DNA of 64,000 nt. Source: Nonlabens ulvanivorans. GTDB lineage: Bacteria > Bacteroidota > Bacteroidia > Flavobacteriales > Flavobacteriaceae. Position 1 is the first letter of the stretch; the number at the start of each line of letters is the position of its first letter. This document shows, in pieces, positions 1-10,207 of this stretch. Under the pieces are notes generated by a model, which did no database searches, was not told the origin of the DNA, and saw only the letters and a list, made by a program, of their open reading frames with translations. The stretch is taken from positions 806,001 through 870,000 of the forward strand of contig NZ_BBMK01000001.1 of NCBI RefSeq assembly GCF_000755285.1. Reading direction: 5' to 3'. The translations under genes were made by a program, and so were the position numbers.

Positions 1-1149
1 TGGCGAGTTAATGCGCTGGTTGTTAAACCAATCACTGGCATTGCTTTCAACTGTATGGTAGGTCTTATTTGCTTCAATTGCCTGACTTTCTGTTAGTCCT
101 ATACCAGAGCATTGTGGAATAGTAAAAACGGAACTAGGGATAGCTGGTATCTTTAGTTTTCTGTTTTTACCATTCAGATTATCAGCAACTACCTTAGCTT
201 CTATGCTACTCAATGGTGTAAGAGGTAGACTTCTACTAGAGCTATCGCCACATGCATAGATATGGGATTGCGAGGTGCTTTGTAATTTACTATTCACTAA
301 TATTCCATCGTGATTAGTAACCACATTAGCTTGCTCTAGATTTAGTTCTTCTATAGATGGTACTCGACCTGCTGTATTAAAGACACAATCTGTCGTTATC
401 TGATGGATGCTATTATCTAATGAATAGTGTACTAGGTATCGATCATTTACTTTTTCAATACTAGAAACTTGAGAATTCTTAATGATTTGAATACCCATTT
501 TAATAGATTCTTCTTCAAGTAAATTAGAAGTGAATTCATCAAAAGGACTTAAAATTTGATTTCCCTTATCAATAATTGTCACTTTAGATCCAGCTCTACA
601 AAGTAAATGTCCAAACTCCATACCTATATAGCCACCACCGATAAATACTACTTTTTCAGGAATATCCTTAAGATTAAAAAAATCTCCTGAGGTCATAGCA
701 TACTTCTCACCTGGAATGCCTAAACTTAATGGTTGCATTCCTGTAGCAATAACAAAATGATCGGATTTGATTTCTTGACCATCTAGTGTAATTGTATGAG
801 CATCTTTAAAACTTGCTTTACCGTGATAGCAAATAATGCCTTTTTCTTTCAGGTTTTTTTCTGTGTTTTGGGGAATATTGCTGGTATAGCGTCTCGCATA
901 ATTAAATGCATCTTGCCAGTTTATTTCGATTTCTCCTGTCACACCATCTCCATACATGTTCTTTGATGATTCAAAGGCTTCACTCGAGGCAAGTAGTAAT
1001 TTTTTAGGGTCACAACCACGTTGTGAACATACACCACCGTATTCCCTAATATCTATAATAGCTACCTTTTTACCAGCTGCAGCACATTCTTTAGCTACTA
1101 GTTGACCGGCAGTACCAGTCCCGAATATAAACACGTCAAATTTATCCAT
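1..1149 (-). CDS. FAD-dependent pyridine nucleotide-disulfide oxidoreductase, C-terminus outside window
   Basis: An open frame runs from an ATG at 1149 to the window edge (383 codons, no stop), so the C-terminal part of the dimerisation domain is missing. The N-terminus has the FAD-binding GxGxxG-type fold (FGTGTAGQLVA) and the active-site disulfide motif GGVCSQRGCDPKK with two Cys four residues apart, as in glutathione, lipoamide and mercuric reductases. A second dinucleotide-binding motif (FIGGGYIGMEFG) begins near residue 170, and the second FAD contact is IYACGDSS near residue 315. The family passes electrons from NAD(P)H through FAD and the disulfide to a substrate. The substrate cannot be told from what is visible. 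It is divergent from mfd, with about 100 bases between them. Confidence 0.9.
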   Translation of the reverse strand, partial: MDKFDVFIFGTGTAGQLVAKECAAAGKKVAIIDIREYGGVCSQRGCDPKKLLLASSEAFESSKNMYGDGVTGEIEINWQDAFNYARRYTSNIPQNTEKNLKEKGIICYHGKASFKDAHTITLDGQEIKSDHFVIATGMQPLSLGIPGEKYAMTSGDFFNLKDIPEKVVFIGGGYIGMEFGHLLCRAGSKVTIIDKGNQILSPFDEFTSNLLEEESIKMGIQIIKNSQVSSIEKVNDRYLVHYSLDNSIHQITTDCVFNTAGRVPSIEELNLEQANVVTNHDGILVNSKLQSTSQSHIYACGDSSSRSLPLTPLSSIEAKVVADNLNGKNRKLKIPAIPSSVFTIPQCSGIGLTESQAIEANKTYHTVESNASDWFNNQRINSP

Positions 1150-1245
1150 GCTATAAAGGTATCGTCTATAAAACAGTATCTATATTAAAGTATTCTCAAT
1201 ATTCTTGAGCATGGTAGGTTCTAGGCTTATATTTGTCATTCTATT

Positions 1246-4200
1246 ATGAGTTTTAACAAGATTCTAAAGCAATATGCACAAGCCTCACAAACGCAAAGTT
1301 TGCGAGAAGTTGCGTCTTTATCTAAAGGTTATTCCCATTTAAGCGGCCTACAAGGTAGTGCATTCACCATAGCAGCGAGTTCTATTTTTGATGATGTGGA
1401 AAAGCCTTTTATGGTCATTGCAAATGACAAAGAGCAAGCCGCTTATATTCTCAATGACTTTGAAAAAATGTTGGGAGATGATCGGGTTCTTTTTTATCCA
1501 GGAAGTTATAGACGTCCTTATCAAATAGAAAAGACCGATAATGCTAATGTGCTTTTACGTGCCGAAGTGCTCAACCGTATCAATTCACGTAAAAAGCCTG
1601 CGGTTATTGTAACTTATCCCAACGCATTATTTGAAAAAGTTGTTACTCGTAAAGAGTTAGAAAAGAACACTCTTAAAATCACGGTAGGTGATCAGATTTC
1701 TATTGATTTTGCAAATGAGGTTCTTTTTGAATATGAATTTAAAAGAGTCGATTTTGTTACTGAGCCAGGTGAGTTTTCTGTAAGAGGTGGAATACTGGAT
1801 GTGTTTTCGTTTTCACACGATGAACCTTATCGCATAGAGTTTTTTGGTAACGAGATTGATACCATTCGAGTGTTCGATGTAGAAACACAATTATCCAAAG
1901 AGCAGATAAAAAAATCTCTATTATTCCAAATGTAGAGCATAAGAGACTTGAAGAGAATAGAGAAAGTTTTTTAAAATATTTATCTAATAATACGGTCATT
2001 TTTGCCGAGAATGTAGAGCTGCTCTATAGTAGTTTAGACTCTCTTTTTGCCAAGCAGAACAAGCCTATAGTGAACTTCAAGGTGAGGTTAGACAACTAGT
2101 GCCTGTAGAGATTTTTTGTGACTCTAGCATTATTAAAAAGCAGTTAGTAAATTATAACCTAATAGAGTTAACTACTCAATCTGGTAATATTGCATACCAC
2201 ACAATTCCACAACCAGCTTTCAATAAACAATTTGATTTATTAGTCGAGAATCTTAAGGAAAATGAGGAGAATGGCTATACCTCATACCTTTTTTGCGGTA
2301 CAGCGCAACAGGCAAAAAGATTTAAGGACATCTTTGATGATATGGGAGCGCAAGTGCAGTACGAGACTGTAGTAATGACTCTTTTTAAAGGTTTTATTGA
2401 TCATGATTTAAAAATAGCTTGTTATACAGATCATCAAATATTTGATCGTTATCACAAGTTTAAATTGAAGAATGGATATGCTAAAAAGCAAGCCATAACT
2501 TTAAAAGAACTTAATACTTTAGAAATAGGTGATTATGTCACACATATTGATCATGGAATAGGAAAATTTGGTGGGTTACAGAAAATAGATGTCAATGGTA
2601 CTCAACAAGAAGCTATTAAATTAGTTTATGGCGAGCGTGATATTCTATATGTATCTATTCATTCCTTACACAAGATAACTCGCTATTCTAGCAAAGATGG
2701 AAAAACACCCAAAGTATATAAATTAGGTAGTCCTGCCTGGAAAAAGCTAAAAGCAAAAACAAAAACAAAGGTGAAGCAAATCGCCTTTGATTTAATCCAA
2801 TTATACGCAAAAAGGCGCGCAAGAAAAGGCTTTCAATTTGAGCCTGATGGATACCTTCAAAATGAACTAGAGGCTAGCTTTATTTATGAAGATACACCAG
2901 ATCAAAGTTCAGCTACAGCAGACGTAAAAGCAGACATGGAAAGTGATAGGCCTATGGATCGACTGGTCTGTGGTGATGTTGGTTTTGGAAAAACAGAAGT
3001 AGCTATAAGAGCAGCGTTTAAAGCTGCTGTTAGTGGAAAACAGGTTGCTGTATTAGTGCCTACAACAATTCTCGCATTTCAACATGCAAAAACTTTTAAA
3101 GAGCGATTAGGTGATCTACCAGTGACAGTTGACTACCTCAATAGGTTTAGAACGACTAAAGAGCGTAAAGGCGTGTTAGAAGGACTCGCAAATGGTCAGG
3201 TTGACATCGTGATAGGAACGCATCAATTGGTTAGTAAGTCTATTCAATTTAATGATCTAGGACTGCTTATCATTGATGAGGAACAAAAATTTGGTGTAGG
3301 AGTAAAGGATAAACTCAAAACGCTTAAAGAAAATATAGATACGCTCACACTAACTGCAACACCTATTCCACGTACGTTACAGTTTTCTTTAATGGCTGCT
3401 CGTGACTTAAGTGTTATTAAAACAGCACCACCCAATAGGCATCCTATAGAATCTAGAGTGATTCGTTTTTCAGAAGAAACCATTAGAGATGCTGTTAGTT
3501 ATGAGATATCTCGTGGCGGACAGGTGTTTTTTGTGCATAACCGTATTGAGAATATTAAAGAAGTGGCTGGTATGATACAGCGCTCGGTGCCAGACGCTAG
3601 AGTAGGTATCGGGCATGGTCAGATGGATGGTAAAAAACTTGAAGAATTGATGTTGTCGTTTATGAATGGCGACTTTGATGTTCTTGTTGCGACCACGATT
3701 ATAGAAAGTGGATTGGACGTTCCTAATGCAAATACTATTTTTATAAATAACGCAAACAACTTTGGTCTATCAGACCTGCATCAAATGCGTGGTCGTGTAG
3801 GTCGTAGTAATAAAAAAGCCTTTTGTTATTTCATCACACCACCATATGATATGATGACAGATGATGCTCGCAAACGTATCCAAGCAGTAGAGACTTTCTC
3901 AGAACTAGGTAGTGGTTTCAATATCGCTATGAAGGATCTTGAAATACGTGGCGCCGGAGATATTTTAGGTGGTGAGCAAAGTGGTTTCATGAACGAAATA
4001 GGTTTTGATACTTACCAAAAGATTTTGAATGAAGCTATAGAAGAGCTTAAAGAGAACGAGTTTAAAGACTTATATAGTGAAGAAAAAGTGGAAAAAATTC
4101 ATGTTAGCGATGTCACCATAGACACAGAATTTGAATTACTTTTCCCTGATGACTACATCAATTCTATAACAGAGCGACTTGCACTATATTCAAAACTTAA

Positions 4201-4582
4201 CGAGCTTAATAACGAGGCTGAACTTGAAGTCTTTAAAAAAGAGCTTGAAGATCGTTTTGGTGAACTACCTGATCAGGCAGACGATCTTTTGACCAGTATT
4301 AAATTGAAGTGGATTGCTGCTAGAATGGGACTTGAAAAGGTCATTATGAAGCAGGATAAGTTAATAGGCTATTTTATAGCTGATCAACAAAGTAATTTTT
4401 ATCAAACAGAAACTTTCTCAATAATATTACAGGCTGTACAGCAACAACCTAGAGTCTTGCGCATGAAAGAAAAACAAACTAGAGGTGGACTAAGGTTACT
4501 ACTTACCGTGGATAAAGTAAAAACAGTAGATCGTGCTTATGAAATTTTAAATACTATTTTACCGGTTGTAGAGAAGGTTTAG
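1246..4582 (+). CDS. mfd: Transcription-repair coupling factor Mfd (reading frame broken twice)
   Basis: Mfd removes RNA polymerase stalled at DNA lesions and recruits UvrA. About 1,110 residues are encoded, the usual family length. The first part (1246-1935) carries the UvrB-like domain with [15 protein letters not shown]; the later part (from about 2099) has the RNA polymerase interaction domain ([16 protein letters not shown]), helicase motif [17 protein letters not shown] box, the [10 protein letters not shown] motif and the C-terminal TRCF domain. Two single-base deletions separate them: an A7 tract at 1908-1914 where A8 restores the frame, and a lost G near 2054 (AAGCAG for AAGGCAG). 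Reading through both gives continuous Mfd-like sequence, so sequence error is more likely than a dead gene. uvrC, another excision repair gene, lies at 17.5 kb. Confidence 0.93.
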
Positions 4583-4607
4583 TTTTCTATATCTATATTC
4601 ATTAATA

Positions 4608-4644
4608 AAAAAGCCTTGTTCTTATGTTTAGAACAGGGCTTTTT
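4608..4644. terminator. Bidirectional terminator between mfd and a convergent gene
   Basis: A 15-base inverted repeat (AAAAAGCCTTGTTCT and AGAACAGGGCTTTTT, one G-T pair) encloses a 7-base loop and is flanked by A runs on one side and T runs on the other, so it can act as a Rho-independent terminator for both mfd and the gene at 4691-5122. Confidence 0.85.
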
Positions 4645-4660
4645 AATGATATAAATTTGA

Positions 4661-4676
4661 CGCTTTCGCGAAAGCG
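4661..4676. repeat. Iterated palindrome, perfect copy, intergenic
   Basis: Exact CGCTTTCGCGAAAGCG, flanked by A and T so that the palindrome extends to 18 bases. It lies between the mfd terminator and the end of the next gene. Confidence 0.95.
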
Positions 4677-4690
4677 TAGTTTCAATAATC

Positions 4691-5122
4691 CTACAGCCAC
4701 TGGCTCCATGGTAATCTAGTCAATACCAGAATAAAGGCAAGTGAGTAAAATATAGCTAGTACTTTAAGTTTCCCGTTGCTCACAATTTTCTTTTTATGCT
4801 TTGAGTAGCCCATTGTTAGAAGAGTAATAGCAATGATCATAGTCAAGGGATGCTCAACTAACATAAGGCGCGCCTCAGGATTACCCATCACTTCTTTCAT
4901 TCCACCAGACCAAGCGTCAAACCATGGAGAAGTAAAGTATAATACCAGGCCTATTAATAGTTGAATATGTGTTACTATAAGACCACCTAGTGCTAGACTA
5001 AAGTCTCTGTTACCGAATTCTTTTTTAGTAAAGTATCCTATAAGCGAATTGATAGTGGCTAGTCCCAATACAATAACGACGATATATGCCCAACCTGAGT
5101 GTGCGTGTTTTATAATTTCCAT
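4691..5122 (-). CDS. Four-helix integral membrane protein, function unknown
   Basis: A protein of 143 residues with four predicted membrane helices (around YIVVIVLGLATINSL, LALGGLIVTHIQLLIGLVLY, LTMIIAITLLTMGY and VLAIFYSLAFILVLT) and a conserved-looking His near the N-terminus (HAHSGW). An in-frame upstream TTG at 5143 would add seven residues, but ATG at 5122 gives a natural N-terminus. Short membrane proteins of this type are common in Bacteroidetes and are sometimes annotated as cytochrome b-like; I do not see enough to name a function. It is read in the same direction as the TonB receptor gene but separated from it by a strong terminator. Confidence 0.7.
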   Translation of the reverse strand: MEIIKHAHSGWAYIVVIVLGLATINSLIGYFTKKEFGNRDFSLALGGLIVTHIQLLIGLVLYFTSPWFDAWSGGMKEVMGNPEARLMLVEHPLTMIIAITLLTMGYSKHKKKIVSNGKLKVLAIFYSLAFILVLTRLPWSQWL

Positions 5123-5157
5123 AGTGTTGTAATTTGATTTCAAAAATAACTATAAAC

Positions 5158-5189
5158 AAGAAACCCTACTCAATTGAGTAGGGTTTCTT
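5158..5189 (-). terminator. Terminator after the TonB-dependent receptor gene
   Basis: A perfect 32-base inverted repeat with 16-base arms (AAGAAACCCTACTCAA and its complement) followed by T-rich sequence on the minus strand, just downstream of the receptor stop codon at 5217. Confidence 0.85.
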
Positions 5190-5216
5190 TATAAAATGTA
5201 TGTATTAAGATCGTTC

Positions 5217-8200
5217 TTAGTTAAAGATATATCTTAAACCTACTTGCATTTGCCATCTTGAAGATTGTGTTCCTGCATCGTCGATTTGTTCAAAACCTTC
5301 TGCAAAGTCAGGATTGAATGAGAATTCTGGATCAACACCGTTACTCTCAACTTCAACGATGCTTACGTTACCAAAACTACTGTTTACAAATGATTGCTCA
5401 CCCCAGTTTTTGTTTACTAAGTTTAAGAAGTTAAAGATGTCTAGAGAAACTTGGAAAGTGTGTTTTTTCTCATTGAAGTTTAAACTGAAATCTTGTAAAA
5501 GCTTTAAGTCTACCATGTGATTCCACGGTCCACGGTCACCGTTACGCTCAGCATACTGACCACGACGTCCATCTAAATAGTCATTTCCTTCAATGAAAGC
5601 ATCTAGAGCTGTCCATTGGTCTGCAGCAGATACGCCATTGTTGTCAACTAAATTGATTTCGCTTGCGTTTCTAGGAATATAGAATAAAGCGTTATCACTT
5701 GAGTCATCGTTTAATAAATCTCTACCTTGGTAGATGTAGCTTAAAGCACCACCTTGTTGTCCATTATAGAAAACACCTAGGGTAGTTTTTAAATTATCAT
5801 TCCACTTATACTCATAAGAAGCGTTTGCAGAAATTCTGTGACCTACTGCAAAAGCAGAGTTACCGATTTGTGCAGTGTTCTTACCATTTACAGTTACTAT
5901 GTTTCTCCATTGAGAACTGTTTTGAGAAGAAGTACCTTCAAATATAGACTTACCTTGTCCATAAGAATAAGAAACCTGTCCAGAGAAACCATTATCATAT
6001 GGCTTTGTGATGCTTAACGTTCCGTTATAAGACCAACCTTCATTAGTATTAGTACCTAATATGATTCTTGTGTAAGTGTCATCAATTTCATCACCACGAT
6101 CATAGAAAGGACGTCCGTCTGCATTATTAAGTGATAATGTTGGGTCTTTTAGATTTAAGTTCTGATAGAATACGTTATTGATCGTCTCATTATATAAGAA
6201 ATCTGCACTTACAATAAGTCCCCCCCAAACGTTAGTCTTTTGATCAACGCCAATGTTGTACTTCATTACCTGTGGTAACTTGAAGTCTGGCGAGAAGATG
6301 TCAATCTGTCCACCATTTGCACCACTACCTGGAGCTGGAGCACCGTTTAATGGCTGGTTGAATGGGTCAGCAACAAAGTTCTGACTACCAAAAGCAGCAG
6401 TTCCACCTACAGCAATACCATTGTTGTTATAAGCACCACCAGGCCATACTAAAGGAACTCTAGAAGTAAAGATTCCTAATCCACCACGTACCTGTGTTTT
6501 TCTGTCACCATTTACATCCCAGTTAAAACCTGCACGTGGAGAAACATGAATTTGACTTTTAATTTTCTTACCAACTCTAGCACCTTGAAGATCTTTACCT
6601 TCAGCTTCTAATAAAGCAACAGTTCTATCATTGAAGTCATCGTTTGCCTGACCAGCATCATAGAAAGGAACATCAAAACGTACACCATAAGTAAGTTTAA
6701 AGTTGTCAGTTAATTTCCATTGATCTTGAGCATATAAACCTAGTTGAGAATAGTTAAATGCGGCAGCAGCAGCTTGGATATCATCTCCACTAGTTCCTGC
6801 TGGATCTAATAAAGAGTAAGAGTGAAAGTATGAGTCTGCAGCAACATCGTTAGATGGGTCATTGTCAAAATAAGTATTGAATTCTGCTAATGAGTTGAAC
6901 TGATACTGTCCATAGTTTTGTCTTACAAAAACGTTTCTCATATCATAGTTTTCAAAGTTACCACCGAAAGTCATGTTGTGAGCTCCTTTAGAAACTTCAA
7001 AGTTGTTTGTAATCGTGAAGATTTTTTGCTCAAGAATGTTAGCCGTTGAAAACGCTTCAGAACCAAAAGTAATGTCACCATCACCATCTTCAATGCTTAC
7101 TCTAGGGAAAGGATTTCCGATTGGATCACGGTTGTCATTTACAGATGTATAACTAACGATTAAGTTGTTAGAAAGGTTTTTACCGTTTGTTGTATTCCAT
7201 TCTAAAGTCGAGAAGTGAGTCTCAGATGGGAAAAATACACCAGCATTGGCAAAGTTGATTGCTCTGTTGCTACTTTGACTAGGAGAAATAGACTCACCAT
7301 TTACATAGTTGTGCTTTGCAGTAAGTGTGTTTTTATCATTGATGTTATAGTCTAACTTAATAGTAAACTTCTCACTGTTTAATTCAGTGATAGTGTTTTC
7401 ATAACCACCAGGATTGTATCCAAAAACGTTGATAAGGTTATCTCTTAAAGCGTTTATATCTGCAATACTACTGTCTCCATTATATAATGCAGAGTCAAAA
7501 GGTCTAGGCTCTTCTTCTCTTTGAATTTCAGCATTTACAAAGAAGAAAAGTTTATCCTTAATAATAGGTCCACCTACACGTACACCATAAAGATTTGCAG
7601 AAAAGTCATCTAACTTTTCACGGTTGTCTTCGCTAATTCCAACTGGTGTTTTTCCAGCAAGACTTTCATTACGTAAGTAGAAGTAAGCACTTCCTTCAAC
7701 CTCATTAGTACCAGATCTAGTAATTGCGTTAATAGCACCACCAGTAAAACCTGATTGACGTACATCAAATGGAGCAACATTTACTTGAAAAGATTCGATA
7801 GCATCAATTGAAATTGGATTAACACCAATCTGTCCACCATTAGTTCCTGATCCAGCAAGTCCAAAAACGTCATTGTTTACAGCACCATCAATAAAGATAG
7901 AGTTATAACGGTTGTTTTGACCAGCTATAGAAATAGCGCCACCTTCAGACACAGTAGCTTGTGGAGTTTTTCTTAAGAAATCTCCAATACCACGTGTTAC
8001 AGAAGGCATTGTATTGATCTCACGTTGAGAAATGTTAGTTTCTGTTCCTGTTTTACCAGAATCAAAAATACCATCTCTTACTGCATCAATAACGATAGCG
8101 TCTAGTGCATTAGTAGAGTCTGTAAGAGTTACATCAATCCTTTCAGATTCACCTAATTGTAAATAAATGTCACTTAAAACTATTTCATTCTTACCTACAT

Positions 8201-8456
8201 AAGAAATGGTAATAGTATATGGACCACCAGTACGCATGTTAGATACACGATAGTATCCATCTATATCAGTTGTTGATCCATACTTTGAATTAGTAGGGCC
8301 ATGAACTGCAACTACAGTAGCTCCTAGTAATGGTTCATCCTCTGCCTCGAGGATACGACCGTTAATACTCGAGGTGGTTACCTGAGCAGTTACAGCCATG
8401 GAGCTTAACAAAAGCCCAATTGCTAGTAAAAATTGTAAAGATTTTTTCATTTTCAA
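5217..8456 (-). CDS. Oar-type TonB-dependent outer membrane receptor
   Basis: This 1,079-residue protein starts with a signal peptide ending at TAQ (about residue 25), followed by a CarboxypepD_reg-like beta domain (INGRILEAEDEPLLGATV, about 30-110). The plug domain follows with GGAISIAGQNNRYNSIFIDG and NVAPFDVRQSGFTGGAINAITRSGTNE, the hallmark of Oar-like receptors. The rest is a long beta-barrel ending in the aromatic residue pattern LRYIFN. Such receptors import bulky substrates, or act in surface processes, using TonB-ExbBD energy; the substrate cannot be inferred here. A G7 tract at 6220-6226 places an extra Gly after Trp (VWGGL). The gene stands alone between its own promoter and terminator. 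Confidence 0.93.
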   Translation of the reverse strand: MKMKKSLQFLLAIGLLLSSMAVTAQVTTSSINGRILEAEDEPLLGATVVAVHGPTNSKYGSTTDIDGYYRVSNMRTGGPYTITISYVGKNEIVLSDIYLQLGESERIDVTLTDSTNALDAIVIDAVRDGIFDSGKTGTETNISQREINTMPSVTRGIGDFLRKTPQATVSEGGAISIAGQNNRYNSIFIDGAVNNDVFGLAGSGTNGGQIGVNPISIDAIESFQVNVAPFDVRQSGFTGGAINAITRSGTNEVEGSAYFYLRNESLAGKTPVGISEDNREKLDDFSANLYGVRVGGPIIKDKLFFFVNAEIQREEEPRPFDSALYNGDSSIADINALRDNLINVFGYNPGGYENTITELNSEKFTIKLDYNINDKNTLTAKHNYVNGESISPSQSSNRAINFANAGVFFPSETHFSTLEWNTTNGKNLSNNLIVSYTSVNDNRDPIGNPFPRVSIEDGDGDITFGSEAFSTANILEQKIFTITNNFEVSKGAHNMTFGGNFENYDMRNVFVRQNYGQYQFNSLAEFNTYFDNDPSNDVAADSYFHSYSLLDPAGTSGDDIQAAAAAFNYSQLGLYAQDQWKLTDNFKLTYGVRFDVPFYDAGQANDDFNDRTVALLEAEGKDLQGARVGKKIKSQIHVSPRAGFNWDVNGDRKTQVRGGLGIFTSRVPLVWPGGAYNNNGIAVGGTAAFGSQNFVADPFNQPLNGAPAPGSGANGGQIDIFSPDFKLPQVMKYNIGVDQKTNVWGGLIVSADFLYNETINNVFYQNLNLKDPTLSLNNADGRPFYDRGDEIDDTYTRIILGTNTNEGWSYNGTLSITKPYDNGFSGQVSYSYGQGKSIFEGTSSQNSSQWRNIVTVNGKNTAQIGNSAFAVGHRISANASYEYKWNDNLKTTLGVFYNGQQGGALSYIYQGRDLLNDDSSDNALFYIPRNASEINLVDNNGVSAADQWTALDAFIEGNDYLDGRRGQYAERNGDRGPWNHMVDLKLLQDFSLNFNEKKHTFQVSLDIFNFLNLVNKNWGEQSFVNSSFGNVSIVEVESNGVDPEFSFNPDFAEGFEQIDDAGTQSSRWQMQVGLRYIFN
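6220..6226. repeat. G7 tract (C7 on the plus strand) in the receptor gene
   Basis: Exactly seven G in the coding strand, read TGG GGG GGA as Trp-Gly-Gly. The frame is kept. Confidence 0.9.
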
Positions 8457-8475
8457 TCAGTTATAGTTTGAGCTG

Positions 8476-8503
8476 CAAAAATACTGACGAAAAAAGCCTG
8501 CAA
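8476..8503 (-). promoter_or_regulatory. Bacteroidetes-type promoter of the TonB receptor gene
   Basis: On the minus strand, TTG (8501-8503), 17 bases, then TATTTTTG (8476-8483) match the Bacteroidetes housekeeping promoter TTG-N17/23-TAnnTTTG. The -7 element ends 20 bases upstream of the start codon at 8456. Confidence 0.7.
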
Positions 8504-8565
8504 TATTAAGTTAACATTAAGAATATTAAAAACTTATTAACCGTAACGCTTTGAAAAACAGAAAA

Positions 8566-10207
8566 TTAATTATTTAAGCTGCCAAATCTCTTCAAAATTC
8601 CGGTTGTTGAACTATCGTGGGCGGCATATTCTTTATTTTCTATGTTGTCTAGGACTTTGTCTGCAAGAACTTTTCCTAATTCAACGCCCCCATTGATCGT
8701 AACTATAAATATTCCAGATAACACCTTCCGTAAAAATTTTGTGTTCATACATAGCGACTAACTTACCGATGCTTTGTGGTGTAAGTTCATCAATTAATAT
8801 GGTTGTAGTAGGTTGATCTCCTTCAAATACTTTAAAAGGCAATAGCATTTCAATCTCTTCTTTGCTTTTACCAGATTTTTCTAGATCTTTTTTGGCCTCA
8901 CCTCTTGTTTTACCATTCATTAACGCTTCAGTTTGCGCAATGAAATTTGCCATAAGTTTATTATGGTGATCATGATGGTTGTATTTCGCTTTCGCGAAAG
9001 CGATAAAATGAGCAGGTATTAATTTAGTTCCTTGATGAATTAATTGAAAAAATGCATGCTGCGAGTTGGTCCCAGGTTCTCCCCCCCATATGATGTTACC
9101 TGTGTCATAGGTAACTGAGTTGCCATCGCGGTCAACACATTTACCATTGCTTTCCATAATGGCCTGCTGTAAATAAGCAGGTAATCTATGTAGGTATTGT
9201 GTATATGGGATAATAGCCTCGCTTTGCGCGCGATAAAAGTTATTATACCATATGGTCATTAATGCTAATTGAACAGGAATGTTTTTTTCAAAATCAGTGT
9301 TTTTGAAATGGTTGTCCATGTCATGTGCGCCGTCTAATAATGATTGGAAATTTTTAGTCCCTATTCCTAGAGCTACAGACATACCTACGGTGCTCCACAA
9401 TGAAAATCTACCACCTACCCAATCAAACATCGGGAATATGTTTGCATGATGTATACCAAAGTTGACTGCTTTTTCTACATTGCTGCTTACTGCGATAAAA
9501 TGCTTTGAAACCGCATCTGCTCCTATTTTTTCTGTAAACCAGTTTCTAATGGTTGTTGCGTTAGTCAATGTTTCTTGTGTACCAAAAGACTTTGAAACGA
9601 TAACAAATAGTGTCGTTTCTGGATTTATTTTTTTAAGTACTTCTTCTACATGATCACCTTCAACATTTGAAACAAAATAAAGAGTCATGTCGTTTTTATA
9701 TGCTTGTAAAGCTTCATAAATCATTACGGGTCCTAGATCACTACCGCCTATACCTATATTAACGATAGTATCAAACTTTTTACCACTGGCTGTTAATGTT
9801 TTACTATTCAGTACACCGTCAACATAGTTAAACATCTTTTGTTTACTCTCGATGGCTTCATTTACGTTGCTAGCAACACTGCTGTCTGCATTGGACTGTG
9901 GTGTTCTTAATGCAGTATGTAAAACGGCACGTTTTTCTGTCGCGTTAATAATCGCTCCATTATAGTAAGAATTAATAGCATCTTTTAAACCACACTCTGT
10001 AGCAAGCGCTGTAAGAAGGGTTCTGGTATTTTCTGTAATTAAATTTTTAGAAAAATCGACATAAAAATCCTTGTCTATTAACGTGAGCTTTTCTGCTCTA
10101 GAGGTGTCTTTTTTAAACTCTTCTCTAAGGCTGAAATGGTCAAAACCTTCAAAGTGTTTTTCTAGTTTAAGCCATGCGTTTGTTTCCGTAGGATTTATAT
10201 TTTTCAT
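8566..10207 (-). CDS. pgi: Glucose-6-phosphate isomerase (frame broken near the C-terminus)
   Basis: Pgi interconverts glucose-6-phosphate and fructose-6-phosphate. The frame from 10207 carries the family signatures: IVNIGIGGSDLGPVMI in the N-terminal sugar isomerase fold, FDWVGGRFSLWSTVG, EPGTNSQHAFFQLIHQGTK, and the start of the C-terminal signature (HKIFTEGVIWNIYSYDQWG). A C5 tract at 8687-8691 shifts the frame. With four bases there the protein continues as GVELGKVLADKVL to the stop at 8566, as expected for the family. A second tract (C7 at 9081-9087) adds a Gly, giving WGGEPGTN where the family has WGEPGTN. The iterated palindrome at 8987-9002 is read here as AFAKA. The gene overlaps the upstream M23 peptidase stop codon by a few bases, suggesting co-transcription. 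Confidence 0.93.
8687..8691. repeat. G5 tract (C5 on plus) that breaks pgi
   Basis: TGG followed by extra G. Four G instead of five would restore the conserved C-terminus of Pgi. Confidence 0.85.
8987..9002. repeat. Iterated palindrome, perfect copy, inside pgi
   Basis: Exact CGCTTTCGCGAAAGCG within the pgi coding sequence, read as AFAKA. Confidence 0.95.
9081..9087. repeat. G7 tract (C7 on plus) in pgi
   Basis: Exactly seven G, read as Trp-Gly-Gly within IIWGGEPGTN. The conserved family motif has a single Gly at this place, so three G appear to be extra. Confidence 0.9.

Noticed and set aside
1908-2060. Programmed frameshifting in mfd
   Set aside because: Two separate deletions within 150 bases and no slippery site plus structure; error is simpler.
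4661-4676. The palindrome as a Rho-independent terminator
   Set aside because: The stem is perfect but has no loop and no T run, and copies lie inside coding regions.
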